NCBI RefSeq assembly: GCF_001637205.1
Contig: NZ_LVJH01000029.1
Coordinates: 124,001 to 188,000 of the forward strand
Source: Paenibacillus glacialis
GTDB lineage: Bacteria; Bacillota; Bacilli; Paenibacillales; Paenibacillaceae
Direction: 5' to 3'
DNA length: 64,000 nucleotides
Positions within the stretch are counted from its first letter, which is position 1. The number at the start of each line of letters is the position of its first letter. The notes under the pieces were generated by a model, which saw only the letters and a program-made list of their open reading frames with translations, was not told the origin of the DNA and did no database searches. Made by a program: the position numbers and the translations under genes. Positions 52,006 through 61,550 of this stretch are shown one piece after another.

Positions 52006-54381
52006 CTATTGACCAATTGTTTGATCAGTCTTACCTTGAATCTCAACAAGCTTCATAATGACAGTTGCAGCTTGTGCTTTCGTGACCTTCTGTTGTGGAT
52101 TGAATTTACCGTTCTCACCTTCCATTAACCCAAGATGGATGACAGTCGCGACAGCACCTTTATTATTGATATCTTTGGCGTCACTGAATTGGTTAACAGT
52201 TGTATCTTTACTCAGGTAAGTCGACAATTTACTATAGTTCACAACGGAAGTCAGAAGAACCGCTAGTTGTTCTCGGGTCAGTTCGTTCTTAGCTTGGAAT
52301 GTAGTGTCGTTCTTAATCCATGTTCGTTCGACTGCATAGTTTACAATATTATAAATAGGATCTTCCGGATTAACACCGGCTACTGGCTTGCGTTCTAGAT
52401 TATTATAAATCTCGTAATAAGGTGTTATCGACTTAACGATCATAGATAACCAATCGCTCTCAGTTATTACTGCATCGGGCTTTAATATCCCAGTTGCATC
52501 AGGCGTCAGAACACCATATTCAACTAGCGTGGTAAGTGCTTTTTCTGCTAAGTGATCTTTAATATCTGTTGGAGTGATTCTGGAACCAATTTGTCCTGAT
52601 GTATCATAGGGAGATACCCAGTTACCAGAGACAGCATCAAGGACTTGATAAGATTTAGTGATGTCGATTGGCGTAGGCGTATAGACAAGTCGCATCTCCA
52701 CTTTCGAATTCATATTGTCAATGTAGTTGCTTCCACCGAAACGTGAGTATTGCAGCTTCAGTTTTTTATATTGTTCTCGATAAGCTTCTAATGCTTCAGC
52801 TTTGGTAACTTTGAGGACAGGGGTGTCTTTTAGTTTCTCTAATCCTGTTGAACGATTTGCATAATAGGATTGTAGTCTACCGTAAATATCGAAGCTAATA
52901 GTTAAAGTTTCACTTACCGGAGTTCCTTTGTAAAAACGTTGAAACTCATATTGATATTGGTTACTTTCAGCGAGGAAATTCCAGGCGTCTTCATGGTTGA
53001 TTATTTTTAATTCGCTGCTTGCATTAGGATATAAACGGTTAATGAGGTCAATGGCTCGTTGTTTGGCTGATTCTTTCGATAGTTTGGTAAGCCCACTTGG
53101 GATAGATACATCTTTGATGGAAGTGGTAGTCCTAAAAGAGTCAACCCGGAATTGTAATATTTCACCGGTATCAGCATCAATATCAGCAGATGATTGCTCA
53201 GGGAAGATAGATTGAGGAGCATTACCAGTATTATTTCCCCAATTTAAATTCCATGATTGTTGCTTAGGATTCATATAATTGGGATGTAAATTTGTATTAA
53301 GTAATGTATGCTCTTTGGGTAACATAGCTACTTCCTGTACAAGTTTGGCGGCTTCTTCAGCAGAAAGCTGATCCTTTGCATTACGAGGTTTAAACTTATT
53401 CTTAGTTGAAGGTACTTCCGAATAAGTGACAGGTGAGTTAGAGATAGCTGTACCCTCATAGGAAATTCTCTTACCCGTGAGCGCATCGATGGAGTACATT
53501 GAATATTCTAAGGGACGGTAACCCAAAACCCAGTCTGTTGACGGTCCATTCTTAATAATTGGAATATAATATAGACCAACATCTAAGTCTGCGGTGAATT
53601 GTTTATCTGCTTCGGATTGAGTAATCGTTGCTTTTGAAGAGGGATACTTCAGAATATCTGAAGGTTTGCTAAATTGAACAACATTTCCATTGGCGTCAAC
53701 GGTTACAGTAATGGCGTCCGATTGAGAAGGGATTCCGTTCTTCAATGTTGTGAAGGAGAATGAATATTGTACAGGTCCGAAGAGAGTTCGATTCTCTATG
53801 TTATTAATATCATCGTCCAATTGAAGGTCCTTTACGGATATAGATGTAGCGGCTTTTGTAATAAAAGCTGTTGCTTCTTTAAGGGCTTGCTCTTTAGAAA
53901 ACTTGGGAGGATAGTAGGCTACGTTCTCATCGATCGGGAATGAGAGGTATGTACTAATTAGATCCCCTGTCATTGCATCTACATAAGAATTAAATCCGTT
54001 ACTTGTATTTCCAGTCTGATAGTTCCACTGAATATCCCAGACCATTTGATTATTTGAGGCAGGGAAGGAATGGTTATTCGCGAAGCTGACACTAGACGGT
54101 GTGGCATCCTTAAGGATGGGGAATAAGGATTTAACCTTAGTAATGGCTTCTTCTTTCGTGAATTTAGCCTTGGTGGGATCTGAAGTCACAGACCCAGGTA
54201 TTGGAATTTGTCCTGATGCGATGGCTAATTTTACTCGATCCGGTACGACCGTTTCAGAGTGAAATGAACCGCCGTTATCTGCAAACACAAAGCTCTGAGG
54301 TAAGAGAAGTGAACAGGTCATAGCACTTACAAGTGCTACTTTAGATACGCGATAGTACGAACGACTAGTTCCGTTTACCAA
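52006..54381 (-). CDS. Surface protein with YcdB/YcdC repeats and SLH domains
   Basis: 791 residues. Signal peptide to ~34 (cut near VFADN). Residues ~60-580 hold several YcdB/YcdC (PepSY-related) repeats, each recognisable by segments such as YVDAMTGDLIS, SIDALTGKRIS, DIDADTGEILQ and LDAVSGNWVS. Three S-layer-homology-like segments (~610-785; e.g. GLMEGENGKFNPQQKVTKAQA) anchor it to wall polymer. TTG start, SD GAAAGGATG. Likely a cell- or spore-surface protein; enzymatic activity not expected. Confidence 0.88.
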   Translation of the reverse strand: MVNGTSRSYYRVSKVALVSAMTCSLLLPQSFVFADNGGSFHSETVVPDRVKLAIASGQIPIPGSVTSDPTKAKFTKEEAITKVKSLFPILKDATPSSVSFANNHSFPASNNQMVWDIQWNYQTGNTSNGFNSYVDAMTGDLISTYLSFPIDENVAYYPPKFSKEQALKEATAFITKAATSISVKDLQLDDDINNIENRTLFGPVQYSFSFTTLKNGIPSQSDAITVTVDANGNVVQFSKPSDILKYPSSKATITQSEADKQFTADLDVGLYYIPIIKNGPSTDWVLGYRPLEYSMYSIDALTGKRISYEGTAISNSPVTYSEVPSTKNKFKPRNAKDQLSAEEAAKLVQEVAMLPKEHTLLNTNLHPNYMNPKQQSWNLNWGNNTGNAPQSIFPEQSSADIDADTGEILQFRVDSFRTTTSIKDVSIPSGLTKLSKESAKQRAIDLINRLYPNASSELKIINHEDAWNFLAESNQYQYEFQRFYKGTPVSETLTISFDIYGRLQSYYANRSTGLEKLKDTPVLKVTKAEALEAYREQYKKLKLQYSRFGGSNYIDNMNSKVEMRLVYTPTPIDITKSYQVLDAVSGNWVSPYDTSGQIGSRITPTDIKDHLAEKALTTLVEYGVLTPDATGILKPDAVITESDWLSMIVKSITPYYEIYNNLERKPVAGVNPEDPIYNIVNYAVERTWIKNDTTFQAKNELTREQLAVLLTSVVNYSKLSTYLSKDTTVNQFSDAKDINNKGAVATVIHLGLMEGENGKFNPQQKVTKAQAATVIMKLVEIQGKTDQTIGQ

Positions 54382-54514
54382 AATATATCATCCTTTCAAA
54401 GTGAAATCTTCCAATTCATTGTAATTCATATTGGTTAATAGTTCTAATTTTATTACAGTTCCTTGATATGTATATTGTAAATTTATAAATTCATGCGTGA
54501 AGGATGAGTACATC

Positions 54515-54557
54515 ATTAAAAACAGGGAAGCTAACCAAAGCTCCCCTGTTTTTGCAT
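54515..54557 (-). terminator. Terminator at the end of the phosphonate operon
   Basis: Stem AAAAACAGGG-GCT / AGC-CCCTGTTTTT, usable in both directions, 58 bases after the last gene of the minus-strand operon. Confidence 0.85.
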
Positions 54558-54612
54558 TTTTCATATGTTATTGTTCTTACGTTAGTTCTGGAAATGGAGC
54601 GCCTTTTTCCTA

Positions 54613-55350
54613 TCACCCTCTTATATAAGAGGAGATTCGACGATACATGCTCTTGTCTTTGAGCATCCGGAAGTGGGATCTAGATGGAAATAGGTTGGCT
54701 TCGATAATCCAGACATGACCCTCTTGATCCAATCCGATATCCAACCCGTAGATGCGATGTCCTAAGAATAAGCGGTCCAACCGCTTGACGGATCGAATTG
54801 CTACACGTTTGATTTTGTGTTTTAACATGGTTTTGGACATGTCTCTGAGCGATGATTCCGAAAGTGCTGAACTTACCCGCATTAGTTTCCCGTTGCTTCT
54901 TTCAATATTGGATACGATGTAACCATGGCCGACCACCTTGGCCACCTTACCTGTAACTTTCCATGTACTATGGTGTCGTCTACGCTGTACGATCACCCGC
55001 ATATCAAAGGGACGTCCATGAACTGTGGCACGAGTAATCAGACGTTGCACCATATATCTGTGATATCTGACGTGCTCCTTTAGGTATCTATAAGCAGCAT
55101 TCAGACCAGTAAATTGAAGTTGTCTATTCTCAATATGGATCTCGTAGAGATCTTCACCTAAATTGGTTATTTGATAAACACCACGTCCCCGACTGCCACC
55201 AATCGGTTTTACGATAACTTGACCGTATTTGTCCATCATTCTAAGAAAATTATGGTGTGAGAATTGTTTTGTGCGTGGAAGGTAGGGAATCAATGAAGAG
55301 GAATGTTCCAAATACTTATATTTAAGCCATTTATTCTTGCTTAGATTCAT
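54613..55350 (-). CDS. YheC/YheD-type ATP-grasp protein, operon gene 5
   Basis: 245 residues from ATG 55350; the open frame extends into the previous gene. ATP-grasp features: Lys and glycine-rich loop in VIVKPIGGSRGRGVYQI (~64-80), RPFDMRVIVQ (~132), and the metal-binding end GLDIGLDQEGHVWIIEANL (~211-229, E-x-N). YheC/YheD proteins of B. subtilis are spore-coat-associated and ~350-450 residues, so this one is short. ATP-grasp enzymes join a carboxylate to an amine via acyl phosphate. In this operon the amine could be aminoethylphosphonate. The start overlaps the transaminase gene by 20 bases. Confidence 0.85.
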   Translation of the reverse strand: MNLSKNKWLKYKYLEHSSSLIPYLPRTKQFSHHNFLRMMDKYGQVIVKPIGGSRGRGVYQITNLGEDLYEIHIENRQLQFTGLNAAYRYLKEHVRYHRYMVQRLITRATVHGRPFDMRVIVQRRRHHSTWKVTGKVAKVVGHGYIVSNIERSNGKLMRVSSALSESSLRDMSKTMLKHKIKRVAIRSVKRLDRLFLGHRIYGLDIGLDQEGHVWIIEANLFPSRSHFRMLKDKSMYRRISSYIRG

Positions 55351-56479
55351 AGGTAATAACCGCCTCTCGTAGAGGGAATCCGATATCCCGCAAATAGATT
55401 TCAAGTAGAACTAAGAATGCTTCAATATCGTGATGAGTGATATCACCGATATTCGCTATTCTGAAAGTATTTAATTTCTCGACTTTTCCGGGATAAATCG
55501 TAAATCCCTTATTGTAAAAAAAATCGTGCATCTTCTGGAAATCGTATCCGTCGCAAATGGGTTCGATAATGGAAGTGAGCAATTTGGAATGATGTTCTTT
55601 GGCAACGATATGATTCAATCCCAATCGATGTATACCCTGGGTTAACGATTCCCATGATTGAGTATACCTTGTATATCGTTGCTCAATCCCCTCGAGCATG
55701 AATTCGTTAATGGCTTGTCGGAGAGCGTAAAGAGTCTGAATGGGAGCGGTGAATCGCATCTGATTGTGTTGAAGGAAGTACTTATATTGATCATACAGAT
55801 TCAAGTAATAACTTCTCCGACGAACATGTTGGAGACCCTCAAATTTCTGTTTGTGGGCAATAACAAAAGATACACCAGGGAGTCCTTGAATATTCTTGTT
55901 GGAGCTAGCAATCATATAACTAATCTTCATATCTTCCATTTGAATAGGAACCGCACCAAATGAACTTATGGCATCTACGATCAATTCAACCTTGTAATTA
56001 TTGCATAACTCGCCTATGGCTTTAACATCGTTTAGTAAACCTGTAGTTGTCTCATGATGAACGACAATAAGGTGGGAAATTGGATTGAGGGTGCGGTTCA
56101 ATATTTGTTCTAGAGCGACTAAATCCACTGGATTATCTGGAGGACTTACAAATTCAATGAAATGTAATCCATATACTTCAGCGATTTCACACATGCGTTG
56201 TCCATATGCACCATTATTAATGATAACTATCGTATCTTCACCGATGACTGAACTTAGAACGGAGTCCATAGCTGCTGTTCCAGAACCGCCTAATAACACG
56301 GCAGTGTATTGTTTCTCGTCCGCTACAATTTTTGTTAAATCGGTAGATATTGATTCCATCAACTGTCCGAACTCAAGCTCACGGGGACAAATATCCGGTA
56401 CGATTTGAGCAAATTTGACGGTGTCTGTCGTAGTTGCAGGTCCGGGGGTAAGCAGAATATTTCTTTTTACATTTCGCAT
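55331..56479 (-). CDS. phnW: 2-Aminoethylphosphonate:pyruvate transaminase-like enzyme, operon gene 4
   Basis: 382 residues from ATG 56479 (SD AGGGGAAG). Class V PLP aminotransferase: NILLTPGPATTTDTVKFA at the start, LLGGSGTAAMDSVLSS (~63-78), PLP-binding Asp169 in IVDAISSFG and Lys195 in ASSNKNIQG, RIANIGDI near the end, all as in PhnW. In a pepM-ppd operon the direction would be phosphonoacetaldehyde to 2-aminoethylphosphonate. Starts 14 bases after the ppd stop. Confidence 0.9.
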   Translation of the reverse strand: MRNVKRNILLTPGPATTTDTVKFAQIVPDICPRELEFGQLMESISTDLTKIVADEKQYTAVLLGGSGTAAMDSVLSSVIGEDTIVIINNGAYGQRMCEIAEVYGLHFIEFVSPPDNPVDLVALEQILNRTLNPISHLIVVHHETTTGLLNDVKAIGELCNNYKVELIVDAISSFGAVPIQMEDMKISYMIASSNKNIQGLPGVSFVIAHKQKFEGLQHVRRRSYYLNLYDQYKYFLQHNQMRFTAPIQTLYALRQAINEFMLEGIEQRYTRYTQSWESLTQGIHRLGLNHIVAKEHHSKLLTSIIEPICDGYDFQKMHDFFYNKGFTIYPGKVEKLNTFRIANIGDITHHDIEAFLVLLEIYLRDIGFPLREAVITYESKQE

Positions 56480-56493
56480 GATTAATCTTCCCC

Positions 56494-57639
56494 TTATTGA
56501 CTTGAGGTACCTGATTTCAAGAATAGCCGTAGTCGGTCCTTGACTTCGTATGGTTTGATATGAGGACGAGCGAGGTCTTTCTTGGAACCCGGAGAAATTT
56601 TGAGATGAAGAAAGGTTAAATTTTTCTCTTTCTTCCATTCCATAATGGAGGACTTTAATTGCTCAAGGTTGTGAACATATATGGATTTCGTATAGCCACA
56701 TGCTGCTGTAATCTCGATGAAGTCAATATTGTCAGACACGGTTTTTTGCCCACCAGTCGAATCATGCGCGTTATTATCTAGTAAAATATGGAGCATATTC
56801 GGAGGATTGTAATATCCGTTTGTAGCTAAAGATCCCATTCTCATGAGTAGCGCACCGTCTCCATCAATAACGATAATGTCCTTATCTTTCTTGGATAGCG
56901 CCAGTCCGAGCCCAATAGAGCTGATACATCCCATAGAACCCACCATATAGAAGTTTCCAGCGATGTCTTTGATTTCATATAATTCACGCCCGGTCTTTCC
57001 AGTTGTGGCAAGCTGCACGGTGTTATTGTCTGTTAGTGATTGAATCGTGGCGAGAGCTTCGTAACGTCTGGGTAACTGATCGGAGGCATTTTTTCTTTGT
57101 TTAAATGGATTGGATGCGGGTTTCAGTTCCTGAGTTCGTAGGATTTCCTCTTGAAAGATACCTTTTTTAACGACAAAGAAAAAAGGACGATTTTGTTGGA
57201 TAACCTGAATTGCTTGTTGTATCTGGTCTTTGGCCTCTGCAATATCTGAAGATAAATAAGCCCAACTTACTTCCATCAGATCCAGTAACCGGGTTGTGAT
57301 CTGGCCCATCAGTTCATGTTGTGGCTCGTCTGGAATCCCTGGTTCACCGCGAAGACTAACAAACCCAAGTAGGGGAATCCGGAACGTATAATTAAGCGAC
57401 ACTAAGGGAGAGACGGCATTGGCTAGCCCTGAATTTTGCATGAGAACAACGGGGTGTTTTCCAGCCAAATAAGCGCCACTGGCGATGGCTAGTGCATCGC
57501 CTTCGTTTGTCGCTCCTACATATTCACAGTCATTAATTGCATAATTGATCAAATTTTTCAGGAAAGAGCAAGGAACCCCTGTATAAAATGCAAATCCCGA
57601 TTGTTTCAATTCTTCTCCAAACTGCTTGGTATCTATCAT
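56494..57639 (-). CDS. ppd: Phosphonopyruvate decarboxylase, operon gene 3
   Basis: 381 residues. TPP enzyme: N-terminal [14 protein letters not shown] (~21-34) and [16 protein letters not shown] (~45-60, with the Glu that activates TPP); C-terminal GDG at 260-262 ending with NN at 289-290 and HDSTGGQ, which is the phosphonopyruvate decarboxylase form. Turns phosphonopyruvate into phosphonoacetaldehyde and CO2, the step that makes the PEP mutase reaction irreversible. Start overlaps pepM stop by 4 bases (ATGA). Confidence 0.93.
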   Translation of the reverse strand: MIDTKQFGEELKQSGFAFYTGVPCSFLKNLINYAINDCEYVGATNEGDALAIASGAYLAGKHPVVLMQNSGLANAVSPLVSLNYTFRIPLLGFVSLRGEPGIPDEPQHELMGQITTRLLDLMEVSWAYLSSDIAEAKDQIQQAIQVIQQNRPFFFVVKKGIFQEEILRTQELKPASNPFKQRKNASDQLPRRYEALATIQSLTDNNTVQLATTGKTGRELYEIKDIAGNFYMVGSMGCISSIGLGLALSKKDKDIIVIDGDGALLMRMGSLATNGYYNPPNMLHILLDNNAHDSTGGQKTVSDNIDFIEITAACGYTKSIYVHNLEQLKSSIMEWKKEKNLTFLHLKISPGSKKDLARPHIKPYEVKDRLRLFLKSGTSSQ

Positions 57640-58535
57640 AAGGAATCATCTCGAAGTGTGTGTGAAGAAGGAAGATATTTGGCCTCAGCAGTCTTTAATT
57701 CTTCTACCTTCTGTAATCTGAATACTTCTTCTACGGTGGCTACGTTGTTCTCCACAGCAAGCAGATTCTCATCTTGGAAAATGGTTTGGGATATTCTCTG
57801 CATCGCATCAATGGAAGCTCGCAGATTATGGTTGGCCCAGATGATGGTACTAACCCCGAGCTCTTTAAACAGAGACGTTGGCGTGGAATAATACTTAGTG
57901 GGTACGATAATAATGGGGGTTTTACTCTTCCACTCTTTCATGAATAATTCGATTTCCGATGGATCTCGCCTCTTACTGTGTATGAGAATAGCATCCGCTC
58001 CGGCACGCTCGTACGCCTCCGCACGTCGTAGCGTCTCTTCGAGACCAAAGCCTGCAATAAAGGATTCAATTCTAGCAACGACCATAAAGTCTTTATCGTC
58101 TTGGGTATCCTTCATCGCTTTTAATTTTCCGCAGAACTCATCGATGTCGGCAAGCGGCTGTGTTCCGCTGTCAATAAAGGAATTGGTTTTCGGAAACAGT
58201 TTATCTTCGATACATACGCCTGCGATATTTCGTTGCTCTAATTTTTTGACTAATCTTCTTGCATTATTGAAGTTTCCGTAACCTGTATCCCCATCAAGTA
58301 ATATGGGTATCTTTGTCGCATCACTCATAAATTCAAGCACATCAAGTACTTGTGTCCATGAAGCTTCGTTACTGTCCCTAACGCCTAACGATGATGAAAT
58401 AGATAGTCCGCTAGCCCAGATGCCTTTAAATCCGGTCTGTTCCACGATTGTCGCAGATAAGCCATTGTGGGCTTCCATTAAATATTCGGTACTCTGAGAT
58501 TGAAACAGACGCTTTAATTGAGTCGATTTATTCAT
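57636..58535 (-). CDS. pepM: Phosphoenolpyruvate mutase, operon gene 2
   Basis: 299 residues of the isocitrate-lyase/PEP-mutase superfamily. The mutase signature EDKxFPKxNS is present as [11 protein letters not shown] (110-120), the mark separating true PEP mutases from lyases; DGDTGYGN (81-88) provides magnesium ligands. It forms the C-P bond by converting PEP to phosphonopyruvate, the first step of nearly all phosphonate pathways. Starts five bases after the ATP-grasp gene. Confidence 0.95.
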   Translation of the reverse strand: MNKSTQLKRLFQSQSTEYLMEAHNGLSATIVEQTGFKGIWASGLSISSSLGVRDSNEASWTQVLDVLEFMSDATKIPILLDGDTGYGNFNNARRLVKKLEQRNIAGVCIEDKLFPKTNSFIDSGTQPLADIDEFCGKLKAMKDTQDDKDFMVVARIESFIAGFGLEETLRRAEAYERAGADAILIHSKRRDPSEIELFMKEWKSKTPIIIVPTKYYSTPTSLFKELGVSTIIWANHNLRASIDAMQRISQTIFQDENLLAVENNVATVEEVFRLQKVEELKTAEAKYLPSSHTLRDDSL

Positions 58536-58540
58536 CGGAC

Positions 58541-59290
58541 CTATCCTTTCTTTATCTTCTTTTTGTTATGCCGTATGGTTCTGAGCATTTCTGAGGAAGG
58601 TAGCTTGGTAAATAGTTTGTGCTGAGGCCTTGTATTCGCTTCTATAATCCATATTTGTCCGCTACTTTCTACGGCTAGATCAATGCCAAGCTCGCGAGTA
58701 TCTTTAAACTTCTTGTTGAGCGTTCTGGCAATCGTTAGTGATATGTTTTTTAAATTTTGAATACATGCATTCATCTTCTCGATGTTTCCTTCAAATAGTG
58801 GTAACAGTACTTTTTCTAACGTTGCCGCCGTGCCTCCTTTGGTGTAATTAGTAATGTAATGGTGAGGAGGTGCAATTCGAGCGGCCATGCCAGAAATACC
58901 CCACTCAGAGCGAGGTTTCTGCAAATACATGCGAATATCAAATACACGGCCATGATATCGGCCTAAATCTATCCCCTCTTGAACGATATAGTTATTGTAC
59001 GATCTTTGATACATTCTTAAAGTTCGAGATAAGGTGTGTAGCCCCACACGATCGCGTATCTTACCGTATCTAATCTCATATTCACCGGTAGATGTCTTTC
59101 TAATTTTGAGGATGCCAGATCCACCACTACCGCTGTCTGGTTTTAGAAAGACTGTAGAGTGTGAATTAAGCATGTGAAGAGCATCGGAGTGTGTGAGCCA
59201 TTTGGTTGCTGGTATATGGGGGAGTAGGGAAGGGATTTTGCTTAGAATCTTATGCTTAATCATTTTTCCTTTTATCTTGTAATGTGACAT
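58541..59290 (-). CDS. YheC/YheD-type ATP-grasp protein, operon gene 1
   Basis: 249 residues from ATG 59290; this start aligns with the N-terminus of the paralogue at 54613-55350 ([17 protein letters not shown] against the other's LIPYLPRTKQFSH). Glycine loop [17 protein letters not shown] (~47-63), [10 protein letters not shown], and metal site [19 protein letters not shown]. The two operon paralogues are clearly diverged, so they may act on different steps. Its SD is weak, and a short frame with a strong SD overlaps its start, which suggests translational coupling. Confidence 0.85.
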   Translation of the reverse strand: MSHYKIKGKMIKHKILSKIPSLLPHIPATKWLTHSDALHMLNSHSTVFLKPDSGSGGSGILKIRKTSTGEYEIRYGKIRDRVGLHTLSRTLRMYQRSYNNYIVQEGIDLGRYHGRVFDIRMYLQKPRSEWGISGMAARIAPPHHYITNYTKGGTAATLEKVLLPLFEGNIEKMNACIQNLKNISLTIARTLNKKFKDTRELGIDLAVESSGQIWIIEANTRPQHKLFTKLPSSEMLRTIRHNKKKIKKG

Positions 59291-59391
59291 GGATACCACA
59301 ACCTTCTCAAAGGCCATATCAGCAGTTCAAGACAAACTTCATGATTGCTTATTCTACATTTCGATGTTGTTAGAGTAGGCAATGTATTCAT
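59275..59391 (-). CDS. Short leader ORF (38 aa) overlapping operon gene 1
   Basis: ATG 59391 behind a strong SD (GAAGGAGG) opens 38 codons and stops 15 bases inside the ATP-grasp gene. Sequence (MNTLPTLTTSKCRISNHEVC...) is not family-like. Most likely a device for translational coupling or control of the operon; it may also be a fortuitous frame. Confidence 0.4.
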
Positions 59392-59624
59392 ATTAGCCTC
59401 CTTCATTTCTTTACTAACCCAATTCTCAATAACATACTATGGAGGTGAGACTAAACCCAAACACTGCATAAGCCTATTTCAAGAAAATGTCTTTCGTCAT
59501 CCGAATTTAAAATTGGTTTAGAATGTTGGTTATATGTAAGAAGATTGACCATATTTTATGGGATTTCACGTGGAAATTTATTATAATAGAAGTGAAGCTC
59601 ATAAAGAGAGGATGATAGATACAT

Positions 59625-61319
59625 ATGAAATTTAGTGAATATCGTTATGAAAGACCGGATGTACAGGTAGTTGAAGAGCAGTTCAAGTCATTGCTAACTG
59701 CATTTAATACAGCAGACAGTTTCGATCAGCAAGATCAGATCATGACATCGATTAACAAATTGCGTAGTGAGGTTGCGACGCAAGGAACATTGGCATCAAT
59801 CAGACACTCTGTGGACACAAATGATGAATTCTATAAGGCAGAGCAGGATTTCTTCGATGAATTCGGACCCGTCTTTCAGGAATATGAAACAGATTACTAT
59901 CGTGGGTTAGTCAACTCTAAGTTCAGAGCGGATTTGGAAACCAAATGGGGAAGCCAACTGTTTCAATTGGCAGAACTTTCATTAAAGACATTTAAACCGG
60001 AAATCATTGAAGACCTTCAATTGGAAAATAAGCTAACGACGGAATATTCACAGCTTATCGCATCTGCTAAAATCCCATTCGAAGGGGAAGAAAGAACGTT
60101 AACTCAGTTGACACCATTTGAGCAATCAACGGATCGTCAAATGAGACGTGCTGCTGCTGAAGCTAGATATACGTTCATGGCTGAGAATGAAGAGCAGTTC
60201 GACCGTATTTATGACGACTTGGTTAAAGTACGTACGAAGATTGCAAAGAAACTTGGTTACGCTAATTTCACGGAGCTAGGATATGCCCGTATGAATCGTA
60301 CGGATTATAATGCAGAAATGGTTGCGAACTTTAGAAATCAAGTTGCGGAATATATCGTTCCAGCGGCTACGAAGTTAAGACAACGTCAGACTCGTCGAAT
60401 CGATGTTGAACAATTGGCTTTCTATGACGAAGCTTTTAGCTTCAAAAGCGGAAATGCGACACCTAAAGGAGATCCTGATTGGATTCTTGAGAATGGTGTG
60501 AAGATGTACCGTGAGCTTTCACCTGAAGTGAACGAATTCTTCACGTTTATGGTTGATAATGAACTAATGGATCTAGTGAGTAAAAAGGGTAAACAAGGCG
60601 GGGGATATTGCACCTACTTGAGCGAGAACGGGGCTCCGTTTATCTTCTCCAATTTCAATGGAACATCTGGGGATATTGATGTGCTTACACATGAAGCGGG
60701 GCATGCTTTCCAAGTATATGAGAGCCGCCATTATAGCGTTCCTGAATATAACTGGCCTACATTTGAAGCATGTGAGATCCACTCGATGAGTATGGAATTC
60801 TTTACATGGCCTTGGATGGATCTGTTCTTTAAGGAAGATGCAGATAAATATCGCTTCAACCATTTAGCTGAATCATTGTTATTTATTCCTTATGGCGTAG
60901 CTGTTGATGAATTCCAACATTTCGTATACGATCATCCAGAAGCGACACCAACGGAGCGTAAGAGCGCATGGCGTGCGATTGAGAAGAAGTACTTACCGCA
61001 TCGTAATTATGAGAATAATCATTATTTGGAGAGCGGTGCGTTCTGGCAGAAGCAAGCCCATATTTTCCAATCCCCATTCTATTATATTGATTATACATTG
61101 GCACAAATCTGTGCATTCCAATTCTGGAAGAAGATGAACGAAGATTCCAAATCAGCCTGGGCAGATTATTTGAAGTTATGTCAACAGGGAGGAAGTCAAT
61201 CCTTCTTGGGCCTTGTGAAAGTAGCTGGTCTAATATCTCCTTTCGAGGATGGTTGTGTAACATCGGTTATCGGTGACATTGAGAGTTGGTTAGACGGGGT
61301 AGAGGATGGTAAGCTGTAA
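59625..61319 (+). CDS. M3-family oligoendopeptidase (PepF-like)
   Basis: 564 residues. Zinc motif HEAGH at 356-360 with third ligand Glu in FEACEIHSMSMEFF (~384). Helical clamshell fold of the M3 family, length right for PepF-type enzymes. Cuts short peptides in the cytoplasm. Not part of the phosphonate operon (opposite strand, divergent). SD AGAGAGGATG. Perfect terminator downstream. Confidence 0.92.
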   Translation: MKFSEYRYERPDVQVVEEQFKSLLTAFNTADSFDQQDQIMTSINKLRSEVATQGTLASIRHSVDTNDEFYKAEQDFFDEFGPVFQEYETDYYRGLVNSKFRADLETKWGSQLFQLAELSLKTFKPEIIEDLQLENKLTTEYSQLIASAKIPFEGEERTLTQLTPFEQSTDRQMRRAAAEARYTFMAENEEQFDRIYDDLVKVRTKIAKKLGYANFTELGYARMNRTDYNAEMVANFRNQVAEYIVPAATKLRQRQTRRIDVEQLAFYDEAFSFKSGNATPKGDPDWILENGVKMYRELSPEVNEFFTFMVDNELMDLVSKKGKQGGGYCTYLSENGAPFIFSNFNGTSGDIDVLTHEAGHAFQVYESRHYSVPEYNWPTFEACEIHSMSMEFFTWPWMDLFFKEDADKYRFNHLAESLLFIPYGVAVDEFQHFVYDHPEATPTERKSAWRAIEKKYLPHRNYENNHYLESGAFWQKQAHIFQSPFYYIDYTLAQICAFQFWKKMNEDSKSAWADYLKLCQQGGSQSFLGLVKVAGLISPFEDGCVTSVIGDIESWLDGVEDGKL

Positions 61320-61350
61320 TATTGGATAAATAGAATTGAATATTTCATTT

Positions 61351-61391
61351 AAGAAACCACATATGTGAAAAAGCATATGTGGTTTCTTATG
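61351..61391 (+). terminator. Terminator after peptidase gene
   Basis: Perfect 15-bp stem AAGAAACCACATATG / CATATGTGGTTTCTT. Confidence 0.9.
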
Positions 61392-61513
61392 ATATAACAC
61401 AATAGTTACATAAGCTTTTCTTGTTGTGGATAGGCTGTGATATTAACAAATGAGGACGACAGTGCTAGACTAGTACTAGACAGAGCTATATAATATGCAA
61501 TAATCAATATTTA

Positions 61514-61527
61514 TGTAAACGAATACA
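61514..61527 (+). promoter_or_regulatory. cre site (CcpA)
   Basis: TGTAAACGAATACA fits the consensus TGNAARCGNWWWCA at every position, with A/T flanks. It lies 24 bases before the PTS regulator start, where CcpA would repress in the presence of preferred sugars. Confidence 0.75.
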
Positions 61528-61550
61528 ATCCAAATGGATAGGTGACATAC

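Noticed and set aside
59400..59520. Sporulation sigma-K or sigma-E promoter for the phosphonate operon
   Set aside because: A CATAGTATG stretch is present on the minus strand, but no matching -35 element lies at the correct distance.
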